The notes: generated from the letters alone by a model not told the origin. DNA of 64,000 nucleotides from an uncultured Eubacteriales bacterium (GCA_959602365.1 CAUGSS010000004.1:47892-111891), one strand, 5' to 3'. Positions 46,376 through 57,167 are shown, counted from the first letter of the stretch. Numbers and translations: made by a program.

Positions 46376-46980
46376 GACGGATCCTCCTCTCTCTTCTGCT
46401 GGTTGTCCCCGTCCTCCAACTCATCAAAGTTGGCTGGAGCCGGAGGCAGCGTATAGCCCGCCCGCTCCTCCCGGGGGATGATGAACTCCCGGATGGTGCA
46501 CCACAGCATGGCCACCGCCAGGGTGATAAAGCCAATGGCTGCGAAGGGCCAGACCACAAAGGCCGTTCTGGCCTGGGACGACTTGGCCATGGTGGTGAAC
46601 TTGTCCATGGTCAGAACCACCTCCCGCCAACCGATAAAGGTGCACACGGCGGTTCCCAGAATATAGGCCAGGAACATAATGACTTGCTGCACCAACTTGG
46701 GAAACTTGTCCAACAGCAGGTCAATACTGGTGTGGCCCCGCTCCACTTGGATAAAGGCGATGGCCAGGAATACCACGGGAATGTTCAGATAGGTGACCAT
46801 CTCAGTGTCGTTGGCAATGCCAAATTTGAACAGTTATTTGGTCAGCACATTGGCGGTACACAGCACAGCCACGGCAATCAGCGCCACCGCCGAAACGTAG
46901 GACAGACCTTTGAACACATAAAACACACCCCGGTCAATCTTCTTGACCAAGGTGAGATCCCTGCCCTGTTCTCTCTCCAT
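46372..46980 (-). pseudogene. dctQ: Decayed TRAP small permease (DctQ)
   Basis: Starts at ATG 46978-46980 with AAAGGAGGAGG. A TAA interrupts codon 49 (AVLCTANVLTK-stop-LFKFGIANDTEMV, about 46834) where Trp is expected; otherwise the frame is open to TGA at 46372. Four membrane helices are predicted. A restart at an internal ATG (46800) could give the C-terminal three helices. It is divergent from the lysR remnant. Confidence 0.82.
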
Positions 46981-47212
46981 TTTCCCTCCTCCTTTTCTTT
47001 GCAGGCGACAATTCTTTGTGACTATTCATATCAAATTGCTTTAAATATTAAGGTCATTTTAGCAATTCAGACAAATGATGTCAAAAACGAATGCCGTCGG
47101 GTCCCATACGCTTTCCGAATCGTGTTCCCCCGGTTTGAACGATAGACCCTGTACATTTTTCGACAATTATGCTATGCTGAGACAAACAATACGCCCCAAG
47201 GAGGCGACGGGA
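46981..47212. other. Divergent control region between dctQ and lysR remnants
   Basis: 232 bases without a gene, with an AT-rich centre; the expected site for LysR-controlled divergent promoters. No specific T-N11-A box was assigned. Confidence 0.45.
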
Positions 47213-48112
47213 ATGACCTCGGAACAGATGCGATTTTTTCTGGAAGCTGCCCGTCTGCTGAACTTTACCGCAGCAGCGGAAGCCCTCTATACCACCCAGC
47301 CCCCCTGTCCCGGCAGATCATGAACTTGGAAAAGGAACTGGACATCCAGCTCTTTGTCCGCCGGAATAACACCGTAACCCTCACTGCCGCCGGCATGGAG
47401 TTTTACACAGGCCTGTCCAAGATCTACGCCGACTACATCGAGCTAACCGGCCGGAGCCAGCACATCGGCCAGGGCATCAGCGGCGTATTGCGGGTTGGAC
47501 TGATGGAGGATCAGCTGCTCAACAAAATCCTGTCCAGAGCGATCCAGCGGTTTCAACAGATGCACAGCAATGTGACCATTCAAATCAGCTGCATGTCCAT
47601 CAACTCCATTCGAAAGCAGCTGCTGGAGGGCCCCCTGAATATCGGGAACGTTATGAAAACCCGCAACGCCGAATTCAACCAGATGACCCCCATCCTCCAG
47701 TGAAACGAATCGGCCAATCTGGCCATTCAGTCCTCCGTCCATCTCCATCATCCGCGAGAAGGAGCTGAAGGAGATTCTGAGCCGGCACACGCTGCTACTC
47801 CCATCCCTGGGCAATTTCGGGGAGGCCGACGATGACCGCATTGAACGCTGGGTGATGGCCAACAATCTGGCGGATTTTCCCCAAAAAGTGCAATTTATGG
47901 AGAACATCCGGGACCTGCCCCCGTACATCTGTTCCGACCTGGGGGTGTCCCTGGTCAACGAGACCCCCATGATCAGCATTGATCCCCGGGTGTAGCTGAT
48001 CCCGGTGGATACCCACCCCGCTTACAGCAAAATGGTGGTCTATCATCCGTATAACAAAAATCCGCTGCTGCCCGCCTTTCTCAAACTATTTGAAACAGAA
48101 AAGAGTGAATGA
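47213..48112 (+). pseudogene. Decayed LysR-family regulator
   Basis: Starts at ATG 47213 behind AAGGAGG. The LysR helix-turn-helix is visible (SEQMRFFLEAARLLNFTAAAEALYTTQ) but a frameshift follows at 47310. The next frame (NLEKELDIQLFVRRN to IGNVMKTRNAEF) ends at TGA near 47702 (PILQ-stop); the remainder (ASTTTSGRS.. then RVxLIPVDTHPAYSKMV) has TAG at about 47994. The end LKLFETEKSE reads to 48112. It likely controlled the divergent TRAP and enoate reductase genes. Confidence 0.82.
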
Positions 48113-48114
48113 TT

Positions 48115-48531
48115 ATGCCTATGCTCACTCCCTTCACCAAGGCATCACCGTCCCCGACGTGGATGCCGCCGCCAAGTGGTATCAGGACGTCTTTGCGTTC
48201 CAGATTGTCAAAGATGAGTATACCGAGGCCTTGAACTGCCATATTATTTTTTGGGGCTCCGGCAACTTTGAACTGGAGCCGTTTCAGTACCTGGGCTCCG
48301 ACGGCAAACCCCTGAGGGCAGAGCGCACCGTTCCCAACGAGGATATTAAGACCTGCGGCACCAAGCATGTGGCCTATCAGGTGGCGGACATGGCCGGTAT
48401 GACGGCCCATCTCCTCTCCGGGAAAAGCAGGTGGACATTGCCGACGGTCCCTTCCCCATGGGGGCGACACCATCTGTTTCATCCGGGACAACTCCGGCAT
48501 TCTGCTGGAGCTTATCGAAAAAGGCAGCTGA
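48115..48531 (+). pseudogene. Decayed VOC/glyoxalase-family protein
   Basis: The match to the vicinal oxygen chelate fold begins at HQGITVPDVDAAAKWYQDVF and continues VKDEYTEALNC ... KHVAYQVADM, but the start region (MPMLTPFTK) is in another frame and a second shift falls near 48425, before ADGPFPMGGDTICFIRDNSGILLELIEKGS in the correct frame to TGA. Substrate unknown. It follows the lysR remnant by two bases. Confidence 0.75.
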
Positions 48532-48625
48532 CCTGCCGCTTCTCCCCAAAACGCGTAATACAGCCCGCTATGGCCGCTCCCCTGCCAAGGGGGGTAAAAT
48601 TAGCCTTTCGCTTTCTCTGTTCTTC

Positions 48626-48819
48626 ACAATGTGAGCCACCAGCCGCAGGTTGTGCTCGATCAGCTTGTTGCGGGCGGCCATATCTCCCTGGGCCGCCTGT
48701 TCCAAAAACACCCGCTCCTCCTCCGGTTTCAGCGGCCGCGGGAAGGAACCGGTGCCGGTATTCATCCGCAGTGTAAAAAAGTTCCCCTGGAAGAGCAGCA
48801 GGGCCAAAACAGATAGCAT
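48626..48819 (-). pseudogene. sigK: Truncated sigK 5' fragment
   Basis: A second start (ATG 48817-48819) with the same AAAGGAG ribosome site and pro-sequence as the complete copy. The frame leaves sigK after the AHIVK codons and stops about 18 codons later, so it encodes no region 2.4 or 4. If the 37-kb segment were removed by recombination between the repeats, this upstream region would be joined to the complete sigK body. Confidence 0.85.
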
Positions 48820-48873
48820 ATGCGTCAGCTCCTTTTTCATGAGTGACATATCTTATTCCCCGACCGTATGTCC
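48626..48873. repeat. Direct repeat copy 2 (248 bp, sigK 5' fragment)
   Basis: Identical to 11504-11751. On the minus strand it encodes the sigK pro-sequence and region up to AHIVK, then diverges into NRESERLILPP. This copy is therefore only the first third of sigK. The intact chromosome resumes to its right. Confidence 0.95.
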
Positions 48874-49011
48874 TAATGCCTTGGCAGCGCCAGAGAAAAA
48901 CGGCATGAAAAAAGGATGAAAGGCAGATGAAAAAATCTTCTGACCTATGGACAGCGCAGCCCCCCGGGCGTACAATCAGATCAATCCAACCCATCATAAA
49001 GGAGGGCCCCC

Positions 49012-49491
49012 ATGAATCTGAACAAAGCATTTCGCCGCTTGGCCGCCCTGACCCTGTGCCTTCTGTTGTTCTGCGTCCTGACCGGGTGCGGCGGCGCCAA
49101 AAGTCAGGTCCGCGCCACTTTGAACCGGTTCGAATCGGCCTGTCAGCAGTTGGACCTCAACGCGATGCTGGACTGTGTGGATCCAGACACCGCTGAGCTC
49201 TACCGTGCCGGCGCCGGCCTGGTGGGCGGCCTGGCAGGCATGGACAGCGAGGAAACCCTGGACGCTATCGCCCCTCTCCTCTTCGGCGAAAACTACACCT
49301 CCAGCGAAGTCCTCACCTCTCTGAAGCTGAAGGTGGACGACATTGCCGTATCGGGCAGCAATGCCACCGCACTGTGCACCCTGTCTTACACGGCTTCCAA
49401 CGGGGAACCAACACAGCGGGAACTCACGGTTACCCTGATCCAGGCAGAAGTGGACGGCGCCCGGAATTGGTACATCTCTGACATCCGCTGA
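49012..49491 (+). CDS. Small lipoprotein, DUF4878-like
   Basis: 159 residues; ATG preceded by GGAGGG. A lipoprotein signal with lipobox VLTGC (Cys near 26) is followed by an alpha+beta domain (VRATLNRFESACQQLDLNAMLDCVDP) resembling the NTF2-like DUF4878 fold. Exported and membrane-anchored; function unknown. It is the first intact gene right of the repeat and has its own terminator. Confidence 0.7.
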   Translation: MNLNKAFRRLAALTLCLLLFCVLTGCGGAKSQVRATLNRFESACQQLDLNAMLDCVDPDTAELYRAGAGLVGGLAGMDSEETLDAIAPLLFGENYTSSEVLTSLKLKVDDIAVSGSNATALCTLSYTASNGEPTQRELTVTLIQAEVDGARNWYISDIR

Positions 49492-49525
49492 TCCCCCTTT
49501 CCTACGGTCCTCAAAGCACAACAGA

Positions 49526-49562
49526 AAGGCCCCGTTCCCTCACACATTGGGAACGGGGCCTT
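49526..49562 (+). terminator. Bidirectional terminator between lipoprotein and uridine phosphorylase genes
   Basis: A perfect 14-bp stem (AAGGCCCCGTTCCC at 49526-49539 with 49549-49562) followed by CTCTTATT; the genes converge on it. Confidence 0.88.
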
Positions 49563-49590
49563 CTCTTATTCATTTAATTAATATTTGCTT

Positions 49591-50361
49591 TTAGGCCTTT
49601 TCCGCCCGGATGAGCCGTCTCAGGGCTTCCACCGCCACCCGGACGGCGGAGTCGGTGTCGTGATCCTCCGTCTGATCCAGCCCGGCCTTCTCCCGCTCCT
49701 GGTTCCAGATGACGTGGAAGCAGCTTCCGCAGCGCACCCCCAGCGCGGCGGCCACGGTAAACAGGGCGGCGGATTCCATCTCGCTGGCCAGCACCCCAAG
49801 CCGCTTCCAGGCCTCCCACTTCTCTTCCAATGCATAGCTCACCGGCATCCGGCCCGGGGAGTGCTGTCCATAAAAAGAGTCCTTACACTGAACCACGCCC
49901 ACTTTACAGGGCAGGCCCAGATCCTGCGCGGCCTGCGCCAGGGCGGCAGTCACCTCAAAATCCGCCACCGCCGGAAATTCGATGGGGGCGTACTCCCGGC
50001 TGGTGCCCTCCATCCGCACCGCCCCGGTGGCCACCACCACATCGCCGCTGCGCACATCCAGCCGAATGCCGCCGCAGGTGCCCACCCTCAGGAAGGTGTG
50101 CACTCCGATCTGATGCAGTTCCTCCATGGCGATGGCCGCAGATGGGCCGCCGATACCGGTGCTCACCGCGCTGACCCGCTCTCCCTCCAGTGTGCCGGTC
50201 CAGGTCGTAAACTCCCGATTGGAGCAGACGAAAGCCGGCTCGTCGAAATAGGCGGCGATAGACTGGCAACGCCCCGGGTCCCCGGGCAGAATGCACCAGC
50301 CCCCCGCATCCCCGGGTCCCAGCCCGATGTGATACTGCAGCGCCCGCTTTGTCATGTCCAT
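49591..50361 (-). CDS. udp: Uridine phosphorylase family nucleoside phosphorylase
   Basis: 256 residues from the ATG at 50359-50361 with AAAGGAG upstream; a longer reading to 50415 lacks one. Family motifs: GDPGRCQSIA near residue 25, STGIGGPSAAIAMEEL near 80, RVGTCGGIR near 100, KDSFYGQHSPGRMP near 160, and EMESAALFTVAAALG near 195. It cleaves uridine (or a related nucleoside) with phosphate for salvage. Intact and separate from neighbours. The exact nucleoside is not settled by sequence. Confidence 0.88.
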   Translation of the reverse strand: MDMTKRALQYHIGLGPGDAGGWCILPGDPGRCQSIAAYFDEPAFVCSNREFTTWTGTLEGERVSAVSTGIGGPSAAIAMEELHQIGVHTFLRVGTCGGIRLDVRSGDVVVATGAVRMEGTSREYAPIEFPAVADFEVTAALAQAAQDLGLPCKVGVVQCKDSFYGQHSPGRMPVSYALEEKWEAWKRLGVLASEMESAALFTVAAALGVRCGSCFHVIWNQEREKAGLDQTEDHDTDSAVRVAVEALRRLIRAEKA

Positions 50362-50504
50362 AACGCCCCGCTCCTTTCTGCGTCCTCTGCCTGAGCAAAA
50401 TCCTTTTTTAACCACAGTATACCCTCCCGCTCCCCGATTTGCAACCGCCTTTGATGGCGTAAGAAGTTATAAAGACATTTACGAAAGTTTTTTCCGATTT
50501 GGTA

Positions 50505-50533
50505 TTGCAAAAAATGCCCTGACTTGCTAAAAT
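50505..50533 (+). promoter_or_regulatory. Promoter of hppA
   Basis: TTGCAA (50505-50510), 17 bases, TAAAAT (50528-50533); about 65 bases upstream of the hppA start. Confidence 0.7.
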
Positions 50534-50546
50534 AGGTATGTCATGT

Positions 50547-50577
50547 GGGAGTCGTGTTTTTCCGACTCCCTGTTTTT
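50547..50577 (+). terminator. Terminator-like hairpin in the hppA leader
   Basis: GGGAGTCG (50547-50554) pairs with CGACTCCC (50563-50570) and is followed by TGTTTTT, between the promoter and the ribosome site. It could attenuate transcription. Confidence 0.6.
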
Positions 50578-50598
50578 AAGAGTAAGGAGATGGGATTC

Positions 50599-52725
<2,127 letters not shown>

Positions 52726-53236
52726 GCAGCTGTGCCAAAGGGCGCGCCGTGTGTTCACGGCGCGCCCTCAGCGTGTCGAACTTGTTCGACACGCTTCTCG
52801 AAAATGCTGCGCATTTTCTCGAGGGGAAGCAGCCTGCTGCAGCGCACTTCGTCGTCGCAAGCTGCGTATCGTTTGCCCGGCCGCTTACGGCCGGGCGCAT
52901 TCACTCCGCTGCTCCTCCTCTCCCTACCGCGACCGCTTCGCTGAGTCGCGGTAGGGCCCCCGATTGCTCGCACGTTTGCAGGCTGAGCAGTCAAAATTCC
53001 GAGGCGCATGTCCTCAGAATTTTGAAAATTTGACCTTATTTCGCCGTCAGCACATTGGAAAAGAAAAGTGGATTGCAGCCTACGGGCTGCGGACGGCGAA
53101 ACTCTGCCGAGGGCTCTTTGCCATGAAAATCTTCTTTTCTTGCATAGCTCTATCCCTTTTCGACAGACTGAGGGCGCGCCGTGTGTTCACGGCGCGCCCT
53201 CTTCATTTCTCTGTTTTCTCCGCCATCGCCGCGGCG
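52726..53236. other. Hairpin-array region between hppA and VOC gene
   Basis: About 500 bases without a gene, bounded by two near-identical hairpins (52740-52767 and 53170-53201; stem GGGCGCGCCGTG with loop TGTT). In between lie at least five other stems: GCGTGTCGAA (52771-52794), CTCGAAAATGC/GCATTTTCTCGAG (52797-52823), GCCCGGCCG/CGGCCGGGC (near 52876-52898), CTACCGCGAC/GTCGCGGTAG (near 52923-52954), and TTTCGCCGTC/GACGGCGAAA (about 53039-53101). The last large hairpin may terminate the converging VOC gene and hppA. Confidence 0.65.
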
Positions 53237-53578
53237 CTACCGCTGGACCACGCAGAAGGGGTTCCCATCCGGGTCCTCAAGCACCACATAGTCTGCCCCC
53301 GCCGGATACCTCCACAGTTTCTTTGTCGCCCCGAGGGCCAGCAGCCGCTCCACCTCCGCCCTCTGGTCCTCGGTGAACAGATCCAGATGGTGCCGTCTGG
53401 CCCTGGGGGAGGACACCTTGCTCAGGGACAGCTGGACCCCATCGCCGTCCTCAGGGACCAAAACCGCCCAGTCGTCAGAGGCGGGGTATTTCAGCCGGTA
53501 GTGCAGTGCGGCGCTCCAAAAGGCGACGCTGCGGGGAATATCCCGCACGCCCCAGACGACGGATCCGATCTCCAACAT
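53237..53578 (-). CDS. VOC-family (glyoxalase/bleomycin-resistance fold) protein
   Basis: 113 residues; ATG preceded by AAGGAGGAA. Starts MLEIGSVVWGVRDIPRSVAFW and ends YVVLEDPDGNPFCVVQR, the usual C-terminal motif of the family. Short, single-domain, intact. His and Glu positions allow metal binding but the substrate is unknown. It converges on hppA. Confidence 0.8.
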   Translation of the reverse strand: MLEIGSVVWGVRDIPRSVAFWSAALHYRLKYPASDDWAVLVPEDGDGVQLSLSKVSSPRARRHHLDLFTEDQRAEVERLLALGATKKLWRYPAGADYVVLEDPDGNPFCVVQR

Positions 53579-53758
53579 GGTCTATTCCTCCTTGAAATTG
53601 CCGTAATATGGTCTGCCTCTCCAGCCCAGAGCGGAGGATGCCTCCGACGCGGCACCGCTCTGCCGCTGTCCCCATAATACCAGATGCCGCCGGGAAAAGA
53701 TACCGCCTCTCCCAGCTTTTCCAGCCAGGAACAGGCTGGACCGCCAGGCGCGGCGCAC

Positions 53759-53787
53759 TTGTATCACCCCTGAAAACATGATAAAAT
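53759..53787 (+). promoter_or_regulatory. Promoter of the aconitase-like gene
   Basis: TTGTAT (53759-53764), 17 bases, TAAAAT (53782-53787), about 75 bases before the start codon. Confidence 0.6.
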
Positions 53788-53860
53788 AAGCTATATTCTC
53801 AAACAGGAGGGCGAAACCGCCCTGCCTTTCATAGAACCCAAGGAAAGATGGTGTAAATGC

Positions 53861-56089
53861 ATGATCAAAGTCTCCAACCACAGCGTCGTCTATGAAAACG
53901 GCGCCTTCCGTCCCGCAGCGGAGGCCGACAGAGCTGCCGGCCGGACGAAAACCATGGCCCACGGCATCCTGTCCAGCCACAACACCTCCGGCAGTGAGGA
54001 TGCCCTCCAGCTGAAGATGGACGCCATGGCCAGCCACGACATCACCTATGTGGGCATCATCCAGACCGCCCGGGCCTCCGGGCTCAAGGAGTTCCCCCTG
54101 CCCTATGTGCTGACCAACTGCCACAACTCCCTGTGCGCTGTAGGCGGCACCATCAACGAGGATGACCACGTCTTCGGCCTCTCCGCCGCCCGGAAGTACG
54201 GCGGCGAGTTCGTCCCCGCCCATCAGGCCGTCATCCACTCCTACATGCGGGAGCGCTATGCCGGCTGCGGCCGGATGATCCTGGGCAGCGACTCCCACAC
54301 CCGCTACGGCGCCTTCGGCACCATGGCCTTCGGCGAGGGCGGCCCCGAGCTGGTCAAGCAGCTGCTGGGCCGCACCTATGACATCGCCTATCCCCGGGTC
54401 ATCGCCGTCTATCTCACCGGCAAGCCCAACCCGGGCGTGGGCCCCCAGGACGTGGCCCTGGACCTGATCCGCACCGTCTTCCAGCCCGGCACCGTCAAAA
54501 ACGCCGTGCTGGAGTTCTTCGGCCCCGGCGTGGCCAATCTGTCCATGGACTACCGCTGCGGCATCGACGTGATGACCACCGAGAGCGCCTGCCTCAGCTC
54601 GGTCTGGTCCACCGACGACACCACCCGCCGCTGCCTGGAGGTGCTGGGCCGGGGCGGCGACTACGCCCCCATGGCCCCCCAGGAGGGCGCCTGGTACGAC
54701 GATCTGATCCAGATCCCCCTGGACCAGGTGGAGCCCATGATCGCCCTGCCCTTCCACCCCTCCAACGCCTACACCATCCGGGAGTTCAAGGAAAACGCCG
54801 CCGACCTGCTCCACGCCGTGGATCAGGCCACCCTGGCCCAGTTCGAGCTCAAGGCCCCCCCGGCGCCCCTGACCGAAAAGCTGCGGGGCGGGGAGTTCTA
54901 TGTGGACCAGGCGGTCATCGCCGGCTGCTCCGGCGGCACCTGGCAGAACCTGGTCCGGGCCGCCGAGATTCTGAAGGGCCACTCCATCAGCGACATGGCC
55001 TTCGGCCTGTCGGTCTATCCCGCCAGCCAGCCCACCTTCCTGGATCTGGCCAAGCACGGCCAGCTGGCCGACCTGACCGCCGCCGGGGCCACCGTCCGCT
55101 CCTGCTTCTGCGGCCCCTGCTTCGGCGCCGGGGATGTGCCCGCCAACGGCGGCTTCTCCATCCGCCACTCCACCCGCAACTTCCCCAACCGGGAGGGCAG
55201 CAAGCCGGGCAACGGCCAGATCGCCTATGTGGCTCTGATGGACGCCCGGAGCATCGCCGCCACCGCCAAAAACGGCGGCCGGCTGACCGCCGCCACCGAG
55301 CTGAATTTCATCCCCGAGGACAAGCCCGGCGAGCTCTATGAGTACGACGACTCCGCCTACCGCAGCCGGGTCTACCGGGGGGTGGGCCATCCCGACCCCG
55401 AGGCCGAGCTGGTCTTTGGCCCCAACATCGCCGACTGGCCCGAGCAGGTGCCCCTGCCCGAAAACCTGGTGCTCACCGTGTGCTCCGCCATCTATGACCC
55501 AGTGACCACCACCGACGAGCTGATCCCCTCCGGCGAGACCTCCTCCTACCGCTCCAACCCCCTGGGGCTGGCCGAGTTCACCCTGAGCCGCAAGGACCCC
55601 GCCTATGTGGGCCGGGCCAAGGCGGTGAAGGCCCTGGAGCTCAAGCGCCGCGCCGGGGACATCGACGATGAGGTCAGGGCCGCCCTCCGGGGCTTCGATC
55701 CCGCCGACACCGGCCTGGGCTCCCTGGTCATGGCCCTGCGGCCCGGCGACGGCTCCGCCCGGGAGCAGGCCGCCTCCTGCCAGCGGGTGCTGGGGGGCGT
55801 GGCCAACATCGCCCTGGAGTACGCCACCAAGCGCTACCGCTCCAACGTGGTCAACTGGGGGATGCTGCCCTTTGTCACCGACGGCCTGGAGCAGCTGGGC
55901 ATCGCCCCCGGCGACCAGGTCATCCTGAAAGGGGTGCGCACCGCCCTGGAGCAGGGGGCTGAGGACTTCCAGGCCACCCTGGTCCAGCAGGGCCAGGAGA
56001 AAACCGTCACCCTGCGGCTGCCCGCCATGACCGAAGAGGAGCGGGAGGTCATTCTCTCCGGCTGCCTGATCAACTACTACGCCAAGTAA
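53861..56089 (+). CDS. Aconitase-family hydratase
   Basis: 742 residues, intact. N-terminal domain with SSHNTSGSEDALQLKMDAMASHD, then GSDSHTRYGAFGTMAFGEGG (substrate loop). Iron-sulfur ligands: Cys of IAGCSGGTWQNL near 360 and CGPC of SCFCGPCFGAGD near 425. The swivel domain is at the C-terminal end. The family in Clostridia includes aconitases and related isomerases of uncertain substrate; the divergent N-terminus makes citrate specificity unsure. The ribosome site (AAGGAA) is rather far from the ATG. Confidence 0.82.
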   Translation: MIKVSNHSVVYENGAFRPAAEADRAAGRTKTMAHGILSSHNTSGSEDALQLKMDAMASHDITYVGIIQTARASGLKEFPLPYVLTNCHNSLCAVGGTINEDDHVFGLSAARKYGGEFVPAHQAVIHSYMRERYAGCGRMILGSDSHTRYGAFGTMAFGEGGPELVKQLLGRTYDIAYPRVIAVYLTGKPNPGVGPQDVALDLIRTVFQPGTVKNAVLEFFGPGVANLSMDYRCGIDVMTTESACLSSVWSTDDTTRRCLEVLGRGGDYAPMAPQEGAWYDDLIQIPLDQVEPMIALPFHPSNAYTIREFKENAADLLHAVDQATLAQFELKAPPAPLTEKLRGGEFYVDQAVIAGCSGGTWQNLVRAAEILKGHSISDMAFGLSVYPASQPTFLDLAKHGQLADLTAAGATVRSCFCGPCFGAGDVPANGGFSIRHSTRNFPNREGSKPGNGQIAYVALMDARSIAATAKNGGRLTAATELNFIPEDKPGELYEYDDSAYRSRVYRGVGHPDPEAELVFGPNIADWPEQVPLPENLVLTVCSAIYDPVTTTDELIPSGETSSYRSNPLGLAEFTLSRKDPAYVGRAKAVKALELKRRAGDIDDEVRAALRGFDPADTGLGSLVMALRPGDGSAREQAASCQRVLGGVANIALEYATKRYRSNVVNWGMLPFVTDGLEQLGIAPGDQVILKGVRTALEQGAEDFQATLVQQGQEKTVTLRLPAMTEEEREVILSGCLINYYAK

Positions 56090-56150
56090 ACCGGTCTTTC
56101 CATTTCGATATCTCCCATTGTTTCGGCCTCCGCACCTCCCTGACCCATTC

Positions 56151-56192
56151 CCCCGGCGGCAAACCCTGTCTTTGCCGCCGGGGCTTTCTTTT
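56151..56192 (+). terminator. Terminator of the aconitase-like gene
   Basis: CCCCGGCGGCAAA (56151-56163) pairs with TTTGCCGCCGGGG (56171-56183), followed by CTTTCTTTT. Confidence 0.88.
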
Positions 56193-56465
56193 GGAAGCGG
56201 ACGGCCCTGGGCAGGAATCGTCCAAAATCGTTTTATCGGAACTTTTGGAAAACTATTTTCGCTAAAAAACGCAAAAAACCTGTAAAAACTGCCCTTTTTG
56301 CGATTGCAAAATTCCTTTCAATCGGTTATACTTGCCATTGGAGCAAATCTCCCCCGCTCCGTTTTTTCGACTGTAAACTGCGCTGCCCAGCGCCCCGCCC
56401 GCCCGGCCCCCCGCGCCCGGCTGTGCGGCGCCGGACGGTGTGATATGAGTAGAAGGAGGTAGCAC
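56193..56465 (+). promoter_or_regulatory. Promoter and leader of the decarboxylase operon
   Basis: TTGCAA (56304-56309), 17 bases, TATACT (56327-56332) lie 130 bases upstream of the first gene. The leader is GC-rich between 56385 and 56440. No gene is seen here. Confidence 0.65.
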
Positions 56466-56771
56466 ATGAATTACACCATTCCCTTCGTATGTGCCTTCGG
56501 CATGCTCACCGTGTTCGCCAGTCTGATTGTCATCGTCATTCTGTCCTCCGCGATGAGCGCTGTCGTGCGCAAGCTGGAAAAGCCCGCGCCCACCGCAGCG
56601 GTCAAAGCGCCCGCCGCGTCTGCGGCTCCCACCCCGGCGCCTGCGCCCGCTGCCGCATCTGCGGCTCCCCAGCAGGATCCCCAGCTGATGGCCGCCATCA
56701 CCGCCGCCATCGCCGAGGACATGGGCGTGAATTTCAGCAACGTCCGCATCACCGCCATCAAAAAAGTGTAA
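56466..56771 (+). CDS. gcdD: OadG-family (delta/gamma) subunit of Na+-translocating decarboxylase
   Basis: 101 residues; ATG behind AAGGAGG. One N-terminal membrane helix (CAFGMLTVFASLIVIVILS), an Ala-Pro-rich linker, and a C-terminal segment (AAITAAIAEDMGVNFSNVRIT) typical of the small anchoring subunit. It holds the carboxyltransferase and beta subunits together. Followed at 22 bases by the biotin carrier. Gene order matches gcdD-gcdC-gcdB of glutaconyl-CoA decarboxylases. Confidence 0.8.
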   Translation: MNYTIPFVCAFGMLTVFASLIVIVILSSAMSAVVRKLEKPAPTAAVKAPAASAAPTPAPAPAAASAAPQQDPQLMAAITAAIAEDMGVNFSNVRITAIKKV

Positions 56772-56792
56772 AGAGATTGGAGAGAACCGACT

Positions 56793-57167
56793 ATGACTAA
56801 GCATTACAAAGTGACCGTGAACGGCGCTGTCTACGACGTCACCCTGGAGACTGATGTGGCCGCTGCCCCCGCTCCGGCTGCCGCCCCCGCGCCCGCCGCC
56901 GCCCCTGCTCCGGCGCCCGCCGCTGCTCCGGCGCCCGCCGCTGCCCCCGCCGCAGGCACCCAGATCACCTCCCCCCTGCCCGGCACCGTGCTGAGCGTCA
57001 ATGTCTCCGACGGCCAGGCCGTCAAAGCCGGCGACGTGCTCTTTATTCTGGAGGCCATGAAGATGGAGAACGAGATCATGGCGCCCGCCGACGGCACCGT
57101 CGCCTCCATCAGCGTCGCCAAGGGCGCCGCCGTGGAGCCCGGCACCCTGTTGTGCGTGCTCCAGTAA
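56793..57167 (+). CDS. gcdC: Biotin carrier subunit of Na+-translocating decarboxylase
   Basis: 124 residues: a short N-terminal head, a 45-residue Ala-Pro linker and a biotinyl domain with the EAMKMEN motif (Lys near residue 90). The CO2-carrying biotin is attached there. The long flexible Ala-Pro linker is typical of GcdC subunits. Lies between the gcdD- and gcdB-like genes. Confidence 0.88.
   Translation: MTKHYKVTVNGAVYDVTLETDVAAAPAPAAAPAPAAAPAPAPAAAPAPAAAPAAGTQITSPLPGTVLSVNVSDGQAVKAGDVLFILEAMKMENEIMAPADGTVASISVAKGAAVEPGTLLCVLQ

Larger units (their letters stand above)
11504..48873. mobile_element. 37-kb segment bounded by 248-bp sigK repeats (skin-like or integrated element)
   Basis: The two direct repeats would, if recombined, release a 37,122-bp circle and leave one complete sigK 5' end joined to its current downstream half. 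The segment contains a large serine recombinase with a coupled small partner, the kind of enzyme that excises skin elements from sigK in Bacillus and Clostridioides. Unlike those, sigK is not split here, because the left copy is complete through region 4. Alternatives are a homologous-recombination duplication or an assembly join at a repeat. Confidence 0.5.

Noticed and set aside
11504..48873. Canonical skin element splitting sigK
   Set aside because: sigK is complete through region 4 at the left repeat, so it is not split as in Bacillus or Clostridioides; kept only as a skin-like hypothesis.
53582..55390. Long antisense open frame (602 aa) over the aconitase-like gene
   Set aside because: Gly/Ala-rich shadow of a coding strand with strong third-position GC.
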